Counted from the first letter of the stretch, positions 10,561-20,741 are shown. The stretch is DNA of 64,000 bases from Liolophura sinensis (GCF_032854445.1 NC_088300.1:63526984-63590983), one strand, 5' to 3'. Translations and numbers: made by a program. The notes: generated by a model from the letters alone, not told the origin.

Positions 10561-11325
10561 AAATTTCATGTTTGTTTGACACAGCTCTCGATGATTGTGT
10601 TATTTCATCTGAGCCTGTGTGTGTTATTATGTCAAGTCTGATATACTTATGTGTAAATGGAGACCACCTGATGTATCTGTTGTTAATGACTGGGCTGTTA
10701 AACATCAGATTGTTGTACCTAAGGCATACCGAACTGAAATTTTACGTATGGCACATGAAATACTATTAGCTGGTCACTTGGGTGTTAACAAGACCTACTA
10801 CAGGATACTGAACCACTTCTTTTAGCCAGCATTAAAGGGAGATGTAACCCAGGTTTGTTAATCATGTCATACATGCCAGGTAGTGGGTAAGCCTAATCAG
10901 ACTAAGGCACCATTAGAGCCTGTGCCAGCTTTTCAAGAGCCATTCAGCAGAATATTGATTGATTGTGTAGGCCCTCTACCTAAGACGAAGTCTGGGAATC
11001 AGTATGTGTTAACTATTATGTGTACAGCAACAGATTTCCCGAGGCTGTTCCTTTAAGGAATATAAACACCAAGTCTGTTGTCAAAGCTTTAACAAAGTTT
11101 TTTTTACTCTGTTTGGTTTACCCAAATCCATCCAGTCTGATCAAGGTTCAAACTTTATGTCTGGTATTTTTCATCAAGTTATGTACCAGTTAGGCATTAA
11201 ACAATACAAGTCTTCTGCCCAGAAAGTCAAGGTGCAATTGAAAGATTTCACCATACATTAAAGAACATGATTAAGACTTATTGTTATGACACAGAGAAAG
11301 ACGGGATGAAGGTATTCCATTTCTT
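10561..11325 (+). pseudogene. Integrase: HHCC zinc domain and DDE core, frameshifted
   Basis: The zinc-binding domain is AHEILLAGHLGVNKTYY (His codons 10754 and 10775), with SCHTC at 10862-10876 supplying the two Cys. A TAG at 10823-10825 separates them. The catalytic core has IDCVGPLP (Asp 10961-10963), SDQGSNF (Asp 11139-11141) and GAIERFH (Glu 11240-11242), the D,D-35-E arrangement once a short deletion near 11219 is allowed for. Several single-base shifts (for example near 11030, 11100 and 11310) break the frame. The enzyme would join element cDNA to host DNA. Confidence 0.85.
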
Positions 11326-12387
11326 ATGTTTGCTGTTCGAGAGTCAGTACAAGAATCATTGGGTTTCATTCCATTTGATTTAGTATTTGGACATACTCTT
11401 AGGGGACCATTGTTAATTTACAAGGAACAGTTTCTCAATGATGACATAAGTAATGTAAATCTTTTGGATTATGTATCTGATTTTCGTGCTAAGCTTGTCA
11501 GAGCATGTGAATTGGCTAAAGCCAATCTTGAATGTACTCAGAAGAATATGAAACGTAAATGTGATGAGAAATCTGTTGTTCGGTCATTTCAACCTGGTCA
11601 GAAAGTATTAGTATTGTTACCTGTACCTGATAAATGCTTTGATGTTAGATATTTTGGTCCATATGTTGTTGACAAAAAGCTGAGTGAGGTTAACAATGTT
11701 GTTAAAACGCCTCATCGACGCAAATCAAGTCAGTTATGTCACATTAACATGTTGAAACCCTATGTAAACAGAAATGACACTGACAACACTGCTGTACATT
11801 CTGTTAATGTTGTTGCTGCTGACGATGACCAGAGTTGTTGTGATACAGATGATATTGGCGAACAATTGGTTGACTCTAAGATCAGCTCTTTAAAGCTTCA
11901 GAATTCAGATGTCTTAAAACAACTTGATTCTAAACTGCAACATCTGGAACCCATTCAGCAACAGCAACTGTCTGAACTTGTTTATGAGTTTTCACATTTG
12001 TTTCCGGATGTACCATCAAGAACTGATGTCATTTTTCACGATGTTGCTGTAGGTGCTGTTTTGCTTCAAGAAGACAATCTTGGTGTTGATCATCCAGTTT
12101 GGTTTTTTTCCCGTAAATTTAACAAGTTTCAGAGACGTTATTCAACTGTTGAAAAAGAATGTTTGTCTGTTATTTTAGCTCTGCAACACTTTGAAGTTTA
12201 TTTAACAGCTTCGAGACAACCTGTCATTGTAAATACTGATCACAATCCACTTGTGTTTCTACAGAAGGTTAAAGGAAAGAATCAGAGATTGTTACGGTGG
12301 AATTTACTGTTGCAGGAATACAATATTGAAATCAAACATGTTAAAGGAAAAGATAATGTTATTGCAGATTGCTTGTCTCGTGTATAA
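11326..12387 (+). CDS. Chimeric pol frame: integrase C-terminus fused to RNase H after RT deletion
   Basis: This 353-codon open frame is the longest in the window. Residues 1-150 are the end of the integrase core and the C-terminal module with FGPYVV (residues 110-115), SQLCHINMLKPY and an acidic tail. Residues 185-240 match the region before an RT (LSELVYEFSHLFPDVPSRTD, then VIFHDV). The frame then passes at HDV-AVGAVLL directly into RNase H: KFQRRYSTVEKE with its Glu, NTDHNP with its Asp at residue 305, and a KGKDNVIADCLSRV end. The whole RT palm is absent, and the first RNase H Asp (normally in a DAS motif) went with it. The ATG is internal to the ancestral pol, so this is a degraded pol piece, not an intact gene. 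Confidence 0.85.
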   Translation: MFAVRESVQESLGFIPFDLVFGHTLRGPLLIYKEQFLNDDISNVNLLDYVSDFRAKLVRACELAKANLECTQKNMKRKCDEKSVVRSFQPGQKVLVLLPVPDKCFDVRYFGPYVVDKKLSEVNNVVKTPHRRKSSQLCHINMLKPYVNRNDTDNTAVHSVNVVAADDDQSCCDTDDIGEQLVDSKISSLKLQNSDVLKQLDSKLQHLEPIQQQQLSELVYEFSHLFPDVPSRTDVIFHDVAVGAVLLQEDNLGVDHPVWFFSRKFNKFQRRYSTVEKECLSVILALQHFEVYLTASRQPVIVNTDHNPLVFLQKVKGKNQRLLRWNLLLQEYNIEIKHVKGKDNVIADCLSRV

Positions 12388-12493
12388 GTTGTGTATAAAG
12401 TGTTTAATTGCATGTGGTTTTACAATGTTGTATATATTATTGTTTAACACATATTGTAAGTAGAAAAAAGAGTTAGGAAAACTTTTTTTTCTT

Positions 12494-12503
12494 GAAGGGT
12501 GGG
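12494..12503 (+). promoter_or_regulatory. Polypurine tract
   Basis: GAAGGGTGGG lies two bases before the 3' LTR start (TGTTATG at 12506). It is the expected primer site for plus-strand synthesis. Only one T interrupts the purines. Confidence 0.65.
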
Positions 12504-12505
12504 TG

Positions 12506-13254
12506 TGTTATGTGAACAACTGCCGTCAGCTTCTAAATTTAGCTTGCCACTGTTTACATATGCTGAGTTCAGGGCCTGCTGTCTGCCTCTACCTTAGAAT
12601 GTTCCAGAATACGCTCAGTTCGGGGCCTCTTTGTTTACAAGTGTTCAAGAATTTTCTTATTCTAGAAAATTTCACCAGTCTATATAAGACCTATGAAAGC
12701 AGGTCATAGGGGAGAAAGAAGAATTATTGAGAGTTTTGGATGCTTTCGCTGTGTATTACTTTAGTAGGCCTTTTGTGCTGAATTTTGGTGTCTTTATAGC
12801 CTCTGGCTTTGTTATATCATATCTCCACCAAGCACTTGTTCAGTCTGAACTTGTATATTTAATTTGTGCTCTTGTGTACACAGTGCTTATTAGTACACGG
12901 ACTCTGTCTGTGGATTTTGTGTATATTTGGTCATACACTCAGTTATACTGTGGACTTTCCCTCTTGTGAATATTGCCTCTGTGCATTTTTAAGCATTGTG
13001 GCATATATGCCTCCGTTTGGACTTGACACAGTTGTACATGTAAGCACTGTAGTATTTGTATAGATACTGCTATTCCTTCTTGTTAAACTTAAGTACTTTA
13101 GTATTTGTATAAGTCTTGTTATCTGTTCTTGTTAAACCTAATAAACTGTTGTAAAATAAAATCTGCTGGATTTGGTTACTTTTTTGTGCGGCTAAACTGT
13201 CGTGTATTTCGAACAAGCCATCTCTTTATAATACAGACAGTTTGGGTCGTAACA
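12506..13254 (+). repeat. 3' LTR of the Gypsy-type element
   Basis: It has the same ends and order as the 5' LTR, with scattered substitutions and small indels (a few dozen by eye), indicating a moderately old insertion. It carries an intact TATA-type TATATAAG at 12681-12688 and AATAAA at 13155-13160. Confidence 0.9.
12681..12688 (+). promoter_or_regulatory. LTR TATA box
   Basis: TATATAAG is preserved here and in the two solitary LTRs (about 16499-16505 and 20161-20166) but not in the 5' LTR. It is placed roughly 175 bp from the LTR start, as expected for the U3-R promoter. Confidence 0.5.
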
Positions 13255-14079
13255 AACAAAGCATTTTCTTCGATGAACTGAAGTAGTTTACTGATAACGT
13301 CAAGTTTCTGAAACATTTATTCGACGTGGAGTAACACAGAACTCAGTGTTATGAACAAGACAAGGTATGTAAATAAGTCATTCAGAGATTGCATAAAGAA
13401 GTAAACAAACAAATATGCTGTTGAGACACACACTTAAGTTAACCTGACACATCCATGGGTTACAGTGTATAACCTATATGCTTTCCCCAGGTTACTAAAA
13501 GTGATATATGTTAAAAATAACATAATAAAAGATGATGATTGACAGATGTATACAGAGGCCTCCCACATCTAATCTAGGAATCTTTACACAAGTACTCAAG
13601 CGACAGATAGTTTGCAAAATTAAAGATATAAGGTTTTCTATAAATCGCTGATTGCAATGTTAACAACCGAGGATCAGAACCCTTATTTATGAAGTAACTT
13701 AAGTCTTGTGACTGCGTCCTTTAAAAGCCAAATTCAAAACAGGAAATAACTCAAACTGATTTATAGCTGTGTCTATATACTGACTCAAGCCCTAAGACTT
13801 TTGATTAGGACGCACCCAGAACGCGGTTAAACGGCCATTAAATGTGTCTGGGACAGGATATGCCTGTCAAGATCCAATAAGGCAGACAATGTCAAGGAGA
13901 CATCATTCGACGCTATTTTCACCAAGTGTGATGACTTAAATATAATCAAATGCAAGACGTCTGGGTTAAATCGATAATCGATGTTAGATGCTGTCAGATC
14001 CAGTGCGATGCAGGCGGACAAAACATTTGATCAAACAATTACAACCAGATCAGACGCCTTGGTATTTCTTTGGCTTGGG
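13255..14079. other. Unassigned noncoding DNA
   Basis: No repeat or reading frame was recognised between the LTR element and the next dispersed repeat. Confidence 0.4.
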
Positions 14080-14250
14080 GCAGTTGGAACGGTATAGTAT
14101 ATCTGGTTACAGGAGCCCGGGTGAGTTTAACTCCTGAACCAGCTGCCACAGTCATTTATAGCTTTGCCGGGGTTATCCAATCGGGCTGTAATATTATTAA
14201 TATTAAAATGTCAGCCTGTATCACCTGCGCCTTAACTAATGGCTACCTCA
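14080..14250 (+). repeat. Dispersed repeat D1, isolated copy
   Basis: It shares CACAGTCATTTATAGC, TTATCCAATC-GGCTGTAAT, ATGTCAGC-TGTATCACCTGCGCC and AATGGCTACC with copies at 17.8, 28.2, 31.5, 36.3, 44.7, 52.3 and 62.9 kb. There is no coding potential. Family assignment is unknown. Confidence 0.65.
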
Positions 14251-14364
14251 GTGCATGTGCGCGATTCATTATACTGCTACTTATATCAATAGAGAAGTAG
14301 TTTTAAAAACCACGATTTCTTCCTTTGACCTTTTTTTTTTGGGGTGGGGGGAGGGGTGCTCCCC

Positions 14365-14841
14365 GTGTGCGAGGTGGGTAGTGTGCAAGCGCGGCACAAT
14401 GACATGGAAGCCTCTCACCAATGCGATCTCTGTGAGTTCAGGTCTACAACATGCTGGTTTCCTCTCAGGCCGTACACTAAAAAATCAATGTGTTAATTTT
14501 AACACAAAGTCCATTGTTTTACTGATGCTAGAATGTATTTTGTTACTATCACATAGAACTCTATCATATTCAACATAATATCCTGGTAGTCCAAGAGAAT
14601 CTTTATGTTGAAATAATAATAAATATTATGTGTCTTACATTTAGCAGAACAATCTGCTGCAATAGCAGAGTATACTCTAGCATGACCCATACAACAGACT
14701 TTCTGCTAAAATTAAAAGAATCATTTTTGAGCGTACGAGGATGGTTTGTCAGCAAAATGCGGATGGTCTTCTTGTTTTGCCTCCGTCGTATAAGTGAGAT
14801 ATTCTTGAGTACGGCGTAAAACACCAATCAAATAAATTAAA
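14365..14841 (+). repeat. S1 SINE, split by a MITE
   Basis: The left part (14365-14475) has the degenerate head and body ending CAGGCCGTAC. The right part (14732-14841) resumes CGTACGAGGATGG and ends GAGTACGGCGTAAAACACCA plus an AATAAATT tail. The two parts join cleanly once 14476-14731 is removed. Confidence 0.75.
14476..14731 (+). mobile_element. 256-bp MITE nested in the S1 SINE
   Basis: Its ends are long inverted repeats of about 55 bp. The left arm, with TTAATTTTAACACAAAGTCC and then ATGCTAGAATGTA, pairs with the complement of the right arm, which contains AGACTTTCTGCTAAAATTAA. A 5-bp duplication CGTAC flanks it (14471-14475 and 14732-14736). It has no coding capacity, so it is a non-autonomous DNA transposon. 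Confidence 0.8.
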
Positions 14842-16059
14842 TCCATCGACCTGTTATCCGAATTAATAATTAATAAGATTAATGGGGTGTATTGCATCAA
14901 TACATATTTGTGACATATAAATTTGTACTTTGACATCGAAGTTGCGAGCTGAATAAAATGTATTTTGAACTGAGAATTTCCCAGAAATCAACTCTCCTAC
15001 AGTTGTGTATGACTAGGTTATACAGGCATAAAATCTGTGTTAATACGTTATCAGTCATTTACAATGCAAATTTCCAAAACGTGTCTGTTGGAGGATTTGG
15101 TACGTGACGTGAGACTTGAGACGTGGTTGATGTGTTTTCGCAACATTATACAGTTACATCAGTGTTTGTGCAGATGTTAAATGGTTCAACGAATTATAAC
15201 AGGATGCGAAAAAAAGAAATCAGATAAGATCGACTTGAGGTGAAGTGGCATTGAACGCATGCTGAATGTGGAAATCCCTAAATAATGAGATGATATGCTC
15301 TTTAACTCTTTTTATAGCGATAGGTTCAGATCTATTTCGTTTTTTTTTCCACTGGCTGAGAGCATTGGTCCAACTTTTTTGTGAATACTTGTTAATGTTC
15401 ACTCGTATGCATCGTCAGACATCGAAGTTAGATTTACATGTAGCTCGAGAGAGGTGATTAAATGTTTTGCATGTAATCTTTGGCTTTATCAGGAAAAGGA
15501 AAAAAAATTACGGTGATTTATTAGGATTTCAATTCCACATTCTTAGCAAATATTATCATCAGTTACACTGGATAAATCCATTTGAACGCTAGAATAGCAA
15601 CAGGCAACACGTAGTTATTGCCCATACAGAAATAACCCGATTCATTTGAAAATGAGTCGATGTAGTCATTTTAATACATATACTATGCCTCACATAATTG
15701 GTGTTATTTCTGTAAGTAAGCTGCAGATGATGTCTGTACATAGAACATTCAAGGTTAATCAAAGCAGCATCAGGTGCTGTACGTGCGTCAGTCATTCACA
15801 CAGCTGGAATAATCTTGGGACAAGTAGCAGATACCTGAGCCTGGATTTACTTGTCATCTGGAAGTTGTTATTGGACAGGATGAATTTTGCCCTAGTGTAG
15901 TGGGAAAATAACCATTTACATCGATCTGAACAAACCGAGGATCGAAAAGCAGGTTTGAATGAGGCCGCTCTGTATCACGGTTATTATTTGCGCAATGTCG
16001 TAATCAACGTGCCACTGACAAGCGGTCAACGAATGCGCAAACGGCCATATTATAGCGTC
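14842..16059. other. Unassigned noncoding DNA
   Basis: No repeat or gene was recognised. The longest open stretches are short (up to about 84 codons) and lack any known motif. Confidence 0.4.
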
Positions 16060-16209
16060 GATGGAAAGGTCTTGCAGCAACCTGCGGATGATCGTGTGTT
16101 TCCAGCTGGCTCTACTAGGTTTTCTAACACCATAATGCTGGCCGCATGGTATAAGTGAAATATTTTTGAGCACGGCGCGAAAGACCAATCAAATCAATAA
16201 ACAAATAAA
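16060..16209 (+). repeat. S1 SINE, 5'-truncated
   Basis: It starts at GGAAAGGTCTTGCAGCAACC and runs through ATAATGCTGGCCGC to GAAAGACCAATCAAATCAAT and an AAATAAATA tail. It lies 111 bp upstream of a solitary LTR in the same orientation. Confidence 0.75.
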
Positions 16210-16320
16210 TACGGCGTCCATGATCGCTTATTACGTGACCCACAAGCAATGAGAGCGAGAGAACCTACTGATTTTCTGTTTTAGCAGATAGTGGGCAAAT
16301 AAGATATCTTTATTAGGGTG

Positions 16321-17088
16321 TGTTATGTGAACAACTGCCGTCAGCTTCTAAATTTAGCTTGCCACTGTTTGCATATGCTGAGTTCAGGGCCTGCTATCTG
16401 CCTCTGCCTTAGAATGTTCCAGAATACGCTCAGTTTGGGGCCTGTTTGTTTACAACAAGTGTTCAAGAATTTTCTTATTCTAGAAAATTTCACCAGTCTA
16501 TATAAGACCTATGAAAGCAGGTCAAAGGGAGAGAAAGGAGAATTATTGAGAGTTTTGGATGCTTTCGCTGTGTATTACTTTAGTAGGCCTTTTGTGCTGA
16601 ATTTTGGTGTCTCTATAGCCTCTGGCTTTGTTATATCATATCTCCACCGAGCACTTGTTCAGTCTGAACTTGTATATTTAATTTGTGCTCTTGTGTATAC
16701 AGTGCTTATTAGTACACGGACCCTGTCCGTGGAATTTTGTGTATATTTGGTCATACACTCAGTTATACTGTGGATTTTCCCTCTTATGAATATTGTCTCT
16801 GTGCATTTATGCCTGTGTGGTTTTCAGCATTGTGGCATATATGCGTCCGTTTGGACTCGACACAGTTGTACATGTAAGTACTTTAGTATTTGTATAGATA
16901 CTGCTATTCTTTCTTGTTAAACTTACGTACTTTAGTATTTGTATAAGTCTTGTTATCTGTTCTTGTTAAACCTAATAAATTGTTGAAAAATAAAATCTGC
17001 TGGTTTTGGTTACTTTTTTGTGCGGCTAAACTGTCGTGTATTTCGAACAAGCCATCTCTTTATAATACAGACAGTTTGGGCCATAACG
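16321..17088 (+). repeat. Solitary LTR of the same Gypsy-type family
   Basis: It is a full LTR-length match (TGTTATGTGAACAACTGCCG to a mutated ATAACG end) with no internal region on either side. No clean 4-bp duplication was found (GGTG against GGGC). The TATA box is intact. The LTR-internal reading frame is open over 200 codons here (16318-16920), the longest of the four copies. Confidence 0.85.
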
Positions 17089-17756
17089 GGGCCATTAAGC
17101 ATTCTGTCGGAATTATACATAGCTGTTTTATGAAATTTATTCAGCATGTTAGGTGTGTATAACAGCATGTATCAGGTACATACTGGGCTTGCAGATGAAA
17201 GGATAAATCGTATGTAAAAACAAACAGTTGAATTTTCATTATCTTTAACAACCCTTACTGACAGAACAAAGCAGAAACACTGCTCTAGTTATTTCAAATG
17301 GAGAAGCTGAAATTTTCCGCTCAATTTTCTTGTAACTGGATTTTTGTTATTTTTCTGCTGCATCATGTTATCAAAACGAAGCATCAAACTCCACTCTTTG
17401 TCATTTGCACGTAGAGAAACCAATATTTCTCTGAACTTATCAAAACTCATGAAAACCCCTCTACAACAAACCGTATTTGTTTGGTATGTATAAATGCGAT
17501 TTCAGAGACACAGTAAGTAAAATGAAACCTTGTATGCCAACATTTAGGTTTTTCTGACAAGAAATTAATCAAACTTTACAAAACCAAAATTCTTAGGTTG
17601 GCTAATATGTTAGGTAAATGAATCAGAAGAGTGCAAATTGTCTCACTTGAAACCCGTCAAGATTTATGTGAAGGTTATCACAAACACTCATTTGGCTATC
17701 TTAAGACCACCTAGTCACATGAAGCCAAGTGAGTTTAATATTCAAACTAGATTCAC
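17089..17756. other. Unassigned noncoding DNA
   Basis: AT-rich sequence with no recognised feature between the solitary LTR and the tandem-repeat-bearing D1 copy. Confidence 0.35.
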
Positions 17757-18040
17757 TCTCACGGCCATTCACAGCGCTGCCGGTTTTATCCAATCCGGCT
17801 GTACCTGGATTCCCTGTCACGGCCATTCACAGCGCTGCCGGTTTTATCCAATCCGGCTGTACCTGGATTCCCTGTCACGGCCATTCACAGCGCTGCCGGT
17901 TTTATCCAATCCGGCTGTACCTGGATTCCCTGTCACGGCCATTCACAGCGCTGCCGGTTTTATCCAATCCGGCTGTAATGTGATTAACATCAAGATTAAT
18001 GTCAACCCTCTCCGGTCAACTCGTCGTAATCTTTATACCC
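17757..18040 (+). repeat. D1 copy with a 58-bp unit in four tandem copies
   Basis: The unit TCACGGCCATTCACAGCGCT ... CTGGATTCCCTG is 58 bp long and starts at 17759, 17817, 17875 and 17933. The first three are essentially identical. The fourth diverges at its end into the normal D1 continuation (CTGTAATGTGATTAACATCA). The near-identity means a recent local expansion inside an old dispersed repeat. Confidence 0.95.
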
Positions 18041-18059
18041 AAGCTCAACACCTAGTGTA

Positions 18060-18267
18060 GTGCCGATTTCCCAAAGCGATGTCTGACTTAAGTCAAAATT
18101 TGAAATACGATCTTAGAACTTATTTTGGGTTTTCGAAATTAAATTTTGTACCCCTTATCAATGTTATCTTAAGACTAATGTGCCCAAATTTTAACTTCCA
18201 GTACCAAAAACTATGCATCGTAGAGAGTTTTGACTTAAGTCATAAAGGACTTTGTAGAATCGGTCCC
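18060..18267 (+). mobile_element. MITE with GACTTAAGTCAAA-type inverted ends
   Basis: The left end TGCCGATTTC ... CTGACTTAAGTCAAAATTT and the complement of the right end, GGGACCGATTCTACAAAGTC then ATGACTTAAGTCAAAA, form inverted repeats of about 40 bp around about 130 bp of AT-rich interior. Related to the elements at 18452 and 26900. Confidence 0.7.
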
Positions 18268-18451
18268 ATAACTATTGTGTTTCTTCGATAAATGTTCTAC
18301 GAGATCAACTGAATCAGATAATCAGCCAAAAAAGTTTTCTTTTATCTATTTTGCGTTTTTATACCATCCGAAAGAATGTTTTCACTTATGTAGAAGCGGT
18401 CAGGTTATAAGGGTGAGGGGAACCAAAGTAAACCAGCCCCGTTGACCTAAG

Positions 18452-18657
18452 CCCCCAGATCACAAAGAGATCTTAGGCTTACGTCAAAATTTCAAACCGC
18501 TTTAAAATGGTTATTTCTTACGTAAAAAGGTCCAAATATTGCTTGACAACGTAAATTCTGGGTAAGTTATTGTAACACAAATTTCATTTAAAATAACGGA
18601 AAGTAATATAACGACTGAAATTTTGACTGAAGTCTAAGATCACTTCGAGATCCTGGG
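18452..18657 (+). mobile_element. MITE, second member, adjacent
   Basis: The left end CCCCAGATCACAAAGAGATC then TTAGGCTTACGTCAAAATTTC is inversely repeated at the right end (GAAATTTTGACTGAAGTCTA then AGATCACTTCGAGATCCTGG). Arms are about 42 bp. It lies less than 200 bp from the previous MITE, in the same size class. Confidence 0.75.
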
Positions 18658-19221
18658 AGTATGAAAACGGTTGAAAGAAAGACAGTTTACTCCGTGTGGC
18701 AAAAGCCAGTACAAACAGCTTATTTATACGCCTTTAGTTTCATGGGTGGAGGAAACCGGAATGGTTGGTGTAAACCTTGAATCAATGAGCAAAAAACAGT
18801 TCACGAAATTATAGCTATTGTGCAAAAAAGACTTCCCAGTGCGCCGACTGGCTCATGAAATGAGTTTGGGCGAAATGATGAAATTCTGCTGTACAGGTCA
18901 ATTATTCAAACTGCTGCCGAAATCGGCACGAGGGATGACTGGGTCAGTACACCCAGTCTGTTTTTATACCAAATTCTGGCTCTGCCTAAGTGCCTGGAAT
19001 TTCCTTTGGTTGAGAGTAGCTGTCACTGTTTTTGTCTCTTTTATGCATCGACAGACAACGAGATTGGATTTTTCTCCAACAGAGCGGTCAAAAGTTTTGC
19101 CCTACGGGCGTTTTACACTAATGGAAAAATATTATACAGTGCATGAGTTGGGAGGTTTTCAATTTCAGATTCTGTGGAATTGTCAGACGAGACGTCATGA
19201 ACATTACAACTAAGTAAGGGA
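18658..19221. other. Unassigned; contains a 131-codon open frame of doubtful reality
   Basis: A plus-strand frame at 18818-19213 is open for 131 codons but shows no known domain, signal peptide or compositional bias. I do not call it a gene. Confidence 0.3.
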
Positions 19222-19400
19222 ATTTTTATTTTATTTATTTATTTATTTTAATTGGTGTTTTACGCCGCACTCAAGTATATTTCACTTATACGACGGCGGC
19301 CAGCATTATGGTAGGAGGAAACCGGGCAGAGCCCGGGGGAAATCCACGACCATCCGCAGGCTGGTGGAGACCTTCCCCCGTACGACGGTGGAAGCCCAGT
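19222..19400 (-). repeat. S1 SINE, 5'-truncated
   Basis: The minus-strand copy begins at its A-rich tail (TTATTTATTTATTTTAATTG) and passes through CGCCGCACTCAAGTATATTT and CGGCGGCCAGCATTATGG to ACCTTCCCCCGTACGACGG. The head is missing. Confidence 0.8.
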
Positions 19401-19750
19401 GAAACCCAAGTCCTACAAGGCAACACGTATTCAATCATACAGAAACAACTAGAAAAAGTCAAATCAATAAAACCTGCTTGCTCTTGTAAAAGAATGGTCG
19501 TTTTACAAGCGAATTAACGATGAAGTTAATAAAATAATTTAATGGATGACTAAAGGTCTAACTATAGGGGCTGAGTGTCAGCAGCAGTACATAAATCGAT
19601 GGAAGTATATCATCGCGTTCTGCTTGACATGTCTGATCAGCCATTGTGACTTAAAATAAACAGCGCGATGCCCAGGAATTATGGGAAATAGATTTCCGTG
19701 TTACTGTTGAATCTAATGCTTAAGCCTGAAGTCTATTCTTTTATATAGCA

Positions 19751-19980
19751 GGGGCCTCCCTGGCTCAGTTGGTTAGCGCGCTAGCGCAGCGTAATGACCC
19801 AGGAGTCTCTCACCAATGCGGGCGCTGTGAGTTCAAGTTCAGCTCACGCTTGTTTCCGTAAGTGGGAAGGTCTGGCAGCAACCTGCGGATGGCCGTGGGT
19901 TTCCTGCCACCATAATGCTGGCCGCCGTCGTATAAGTGAAATATTCTTGAGTACGGCGTAAAACACCAATCAAATAAATA
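19751..19980 (+). mobile_element. S1 SINE, near full length
   Basis: Head: GGGGCCTCCCTGGCTCAGTT with an A-box-like GGCTCAGTTGGTTAGCGCG and a B-box-like GAGTTCAAGTTC. Body and 3' domain are intact, with a perfect CGCCGT/ACGGCG stem at 19923-19928 and 19953-19958. It has an AAATAAATA tail. A solitary LTR is inserted directly at the tail (19982). Confidence 0.9.
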
Positions 19981-19981
19981 T

Positions 19982-20741
19982 TGTTATGTGCACGACTGCC
20001 TTCAGTTTCTAAATATAGCTTGCCACTGTTTACATATGCTAAGTTCAGGGAGTGCTGTCTGCCTCTACCTTAGAATGTTCCAGAATGCGCTCAGTTCGGT
20101 TCCTGTTTGTTTACATCAAGTGTTCTGGAATTTTCTTATTCTGGACAATTCCACCAGGCTATATAAGACTGGGGAGAACAGAGAACAGAAAAAGGAGAAT
20201 TATTGAGAGCTTGGATGCTTTTGCTGTGTATTACTTTAGTAGGCCATTTGTGCTGAATTTTGGTGTCTCTATAGCCTCTGGCTTTGTTATATCCTATCTT
20301 CACCGAGCACTTGTTCAGTCTGAACTTGTATGTTTAATTTGTGCTCTTGTATACACAATGCCTATTAGTACACGGACCCTGTCTGTGGAATTTTGTGTTT
20401 ATTTGGTGATACACTCAGTTATACTGTGGATTTTCCATCTTGTGAATTTGCCTCTGAGCATTTATGCCTGTGTGATATATATATTGTGGAAAATATGCGT
20501 CTATTTGGACTCGACACAGTTGTACATGTAAGTACTTTAGTATTTGTATAGATACTGCTATCCTTTCTTGTTAAACTTAAGTACTTTAGTATTTGTATAA
20601 GTCTTATTATCTGTTCTTGTTAAGCTAATAAATTGTTGTAAAATAAAATCTGCTGGTTTTGGTTACTTTTTTGTGCGGCTAAACTGTCGTGTATTTCGAA
20701 CAAGCCATCTCTTTATAATACAGACAGTTTGGGTCGTAACA
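19982..20741 (+). repeat. Solitary LTR with 4-bp target duplication
   Basis: It runs TGTTATGTG ... CGTAACA, flanked by ATAT on both sides (19978-19981 and 20742-20745). This confirms the LTR ends and the 4-bp duplication inferred for the main element. It arose by recombination between the two LTRs of one insertion, since the duplication is intact. Confidence 0.9.

Larger units (their letters stand above)
7307..13254 (+). mobile_element. Ty3/Gypsy-type LTR retrotransposon, Gmr1-like gene order, defective
   Basis: Paired LTRs (7307-8058 and 12506-13254) start TGTTATG and end CGTAACA. They are flanked by a 4-bp direct repeat AACA (7303-7306 and 13255-13258), consistent with a target-site duplication. 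Internal order is primer site, gag, protease, integrase, a remnant of RT, RNase H, then a purine tract. Integrase before RT is the Copia-like order known in Gypsy-type elements of the Gmr1 group. The copy is dead: gag is split by a SINE and by frameshifts, a stop lies just before the protease active site, the integrase frame is broken, and the RT core is missing. Confidence 0.88.
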
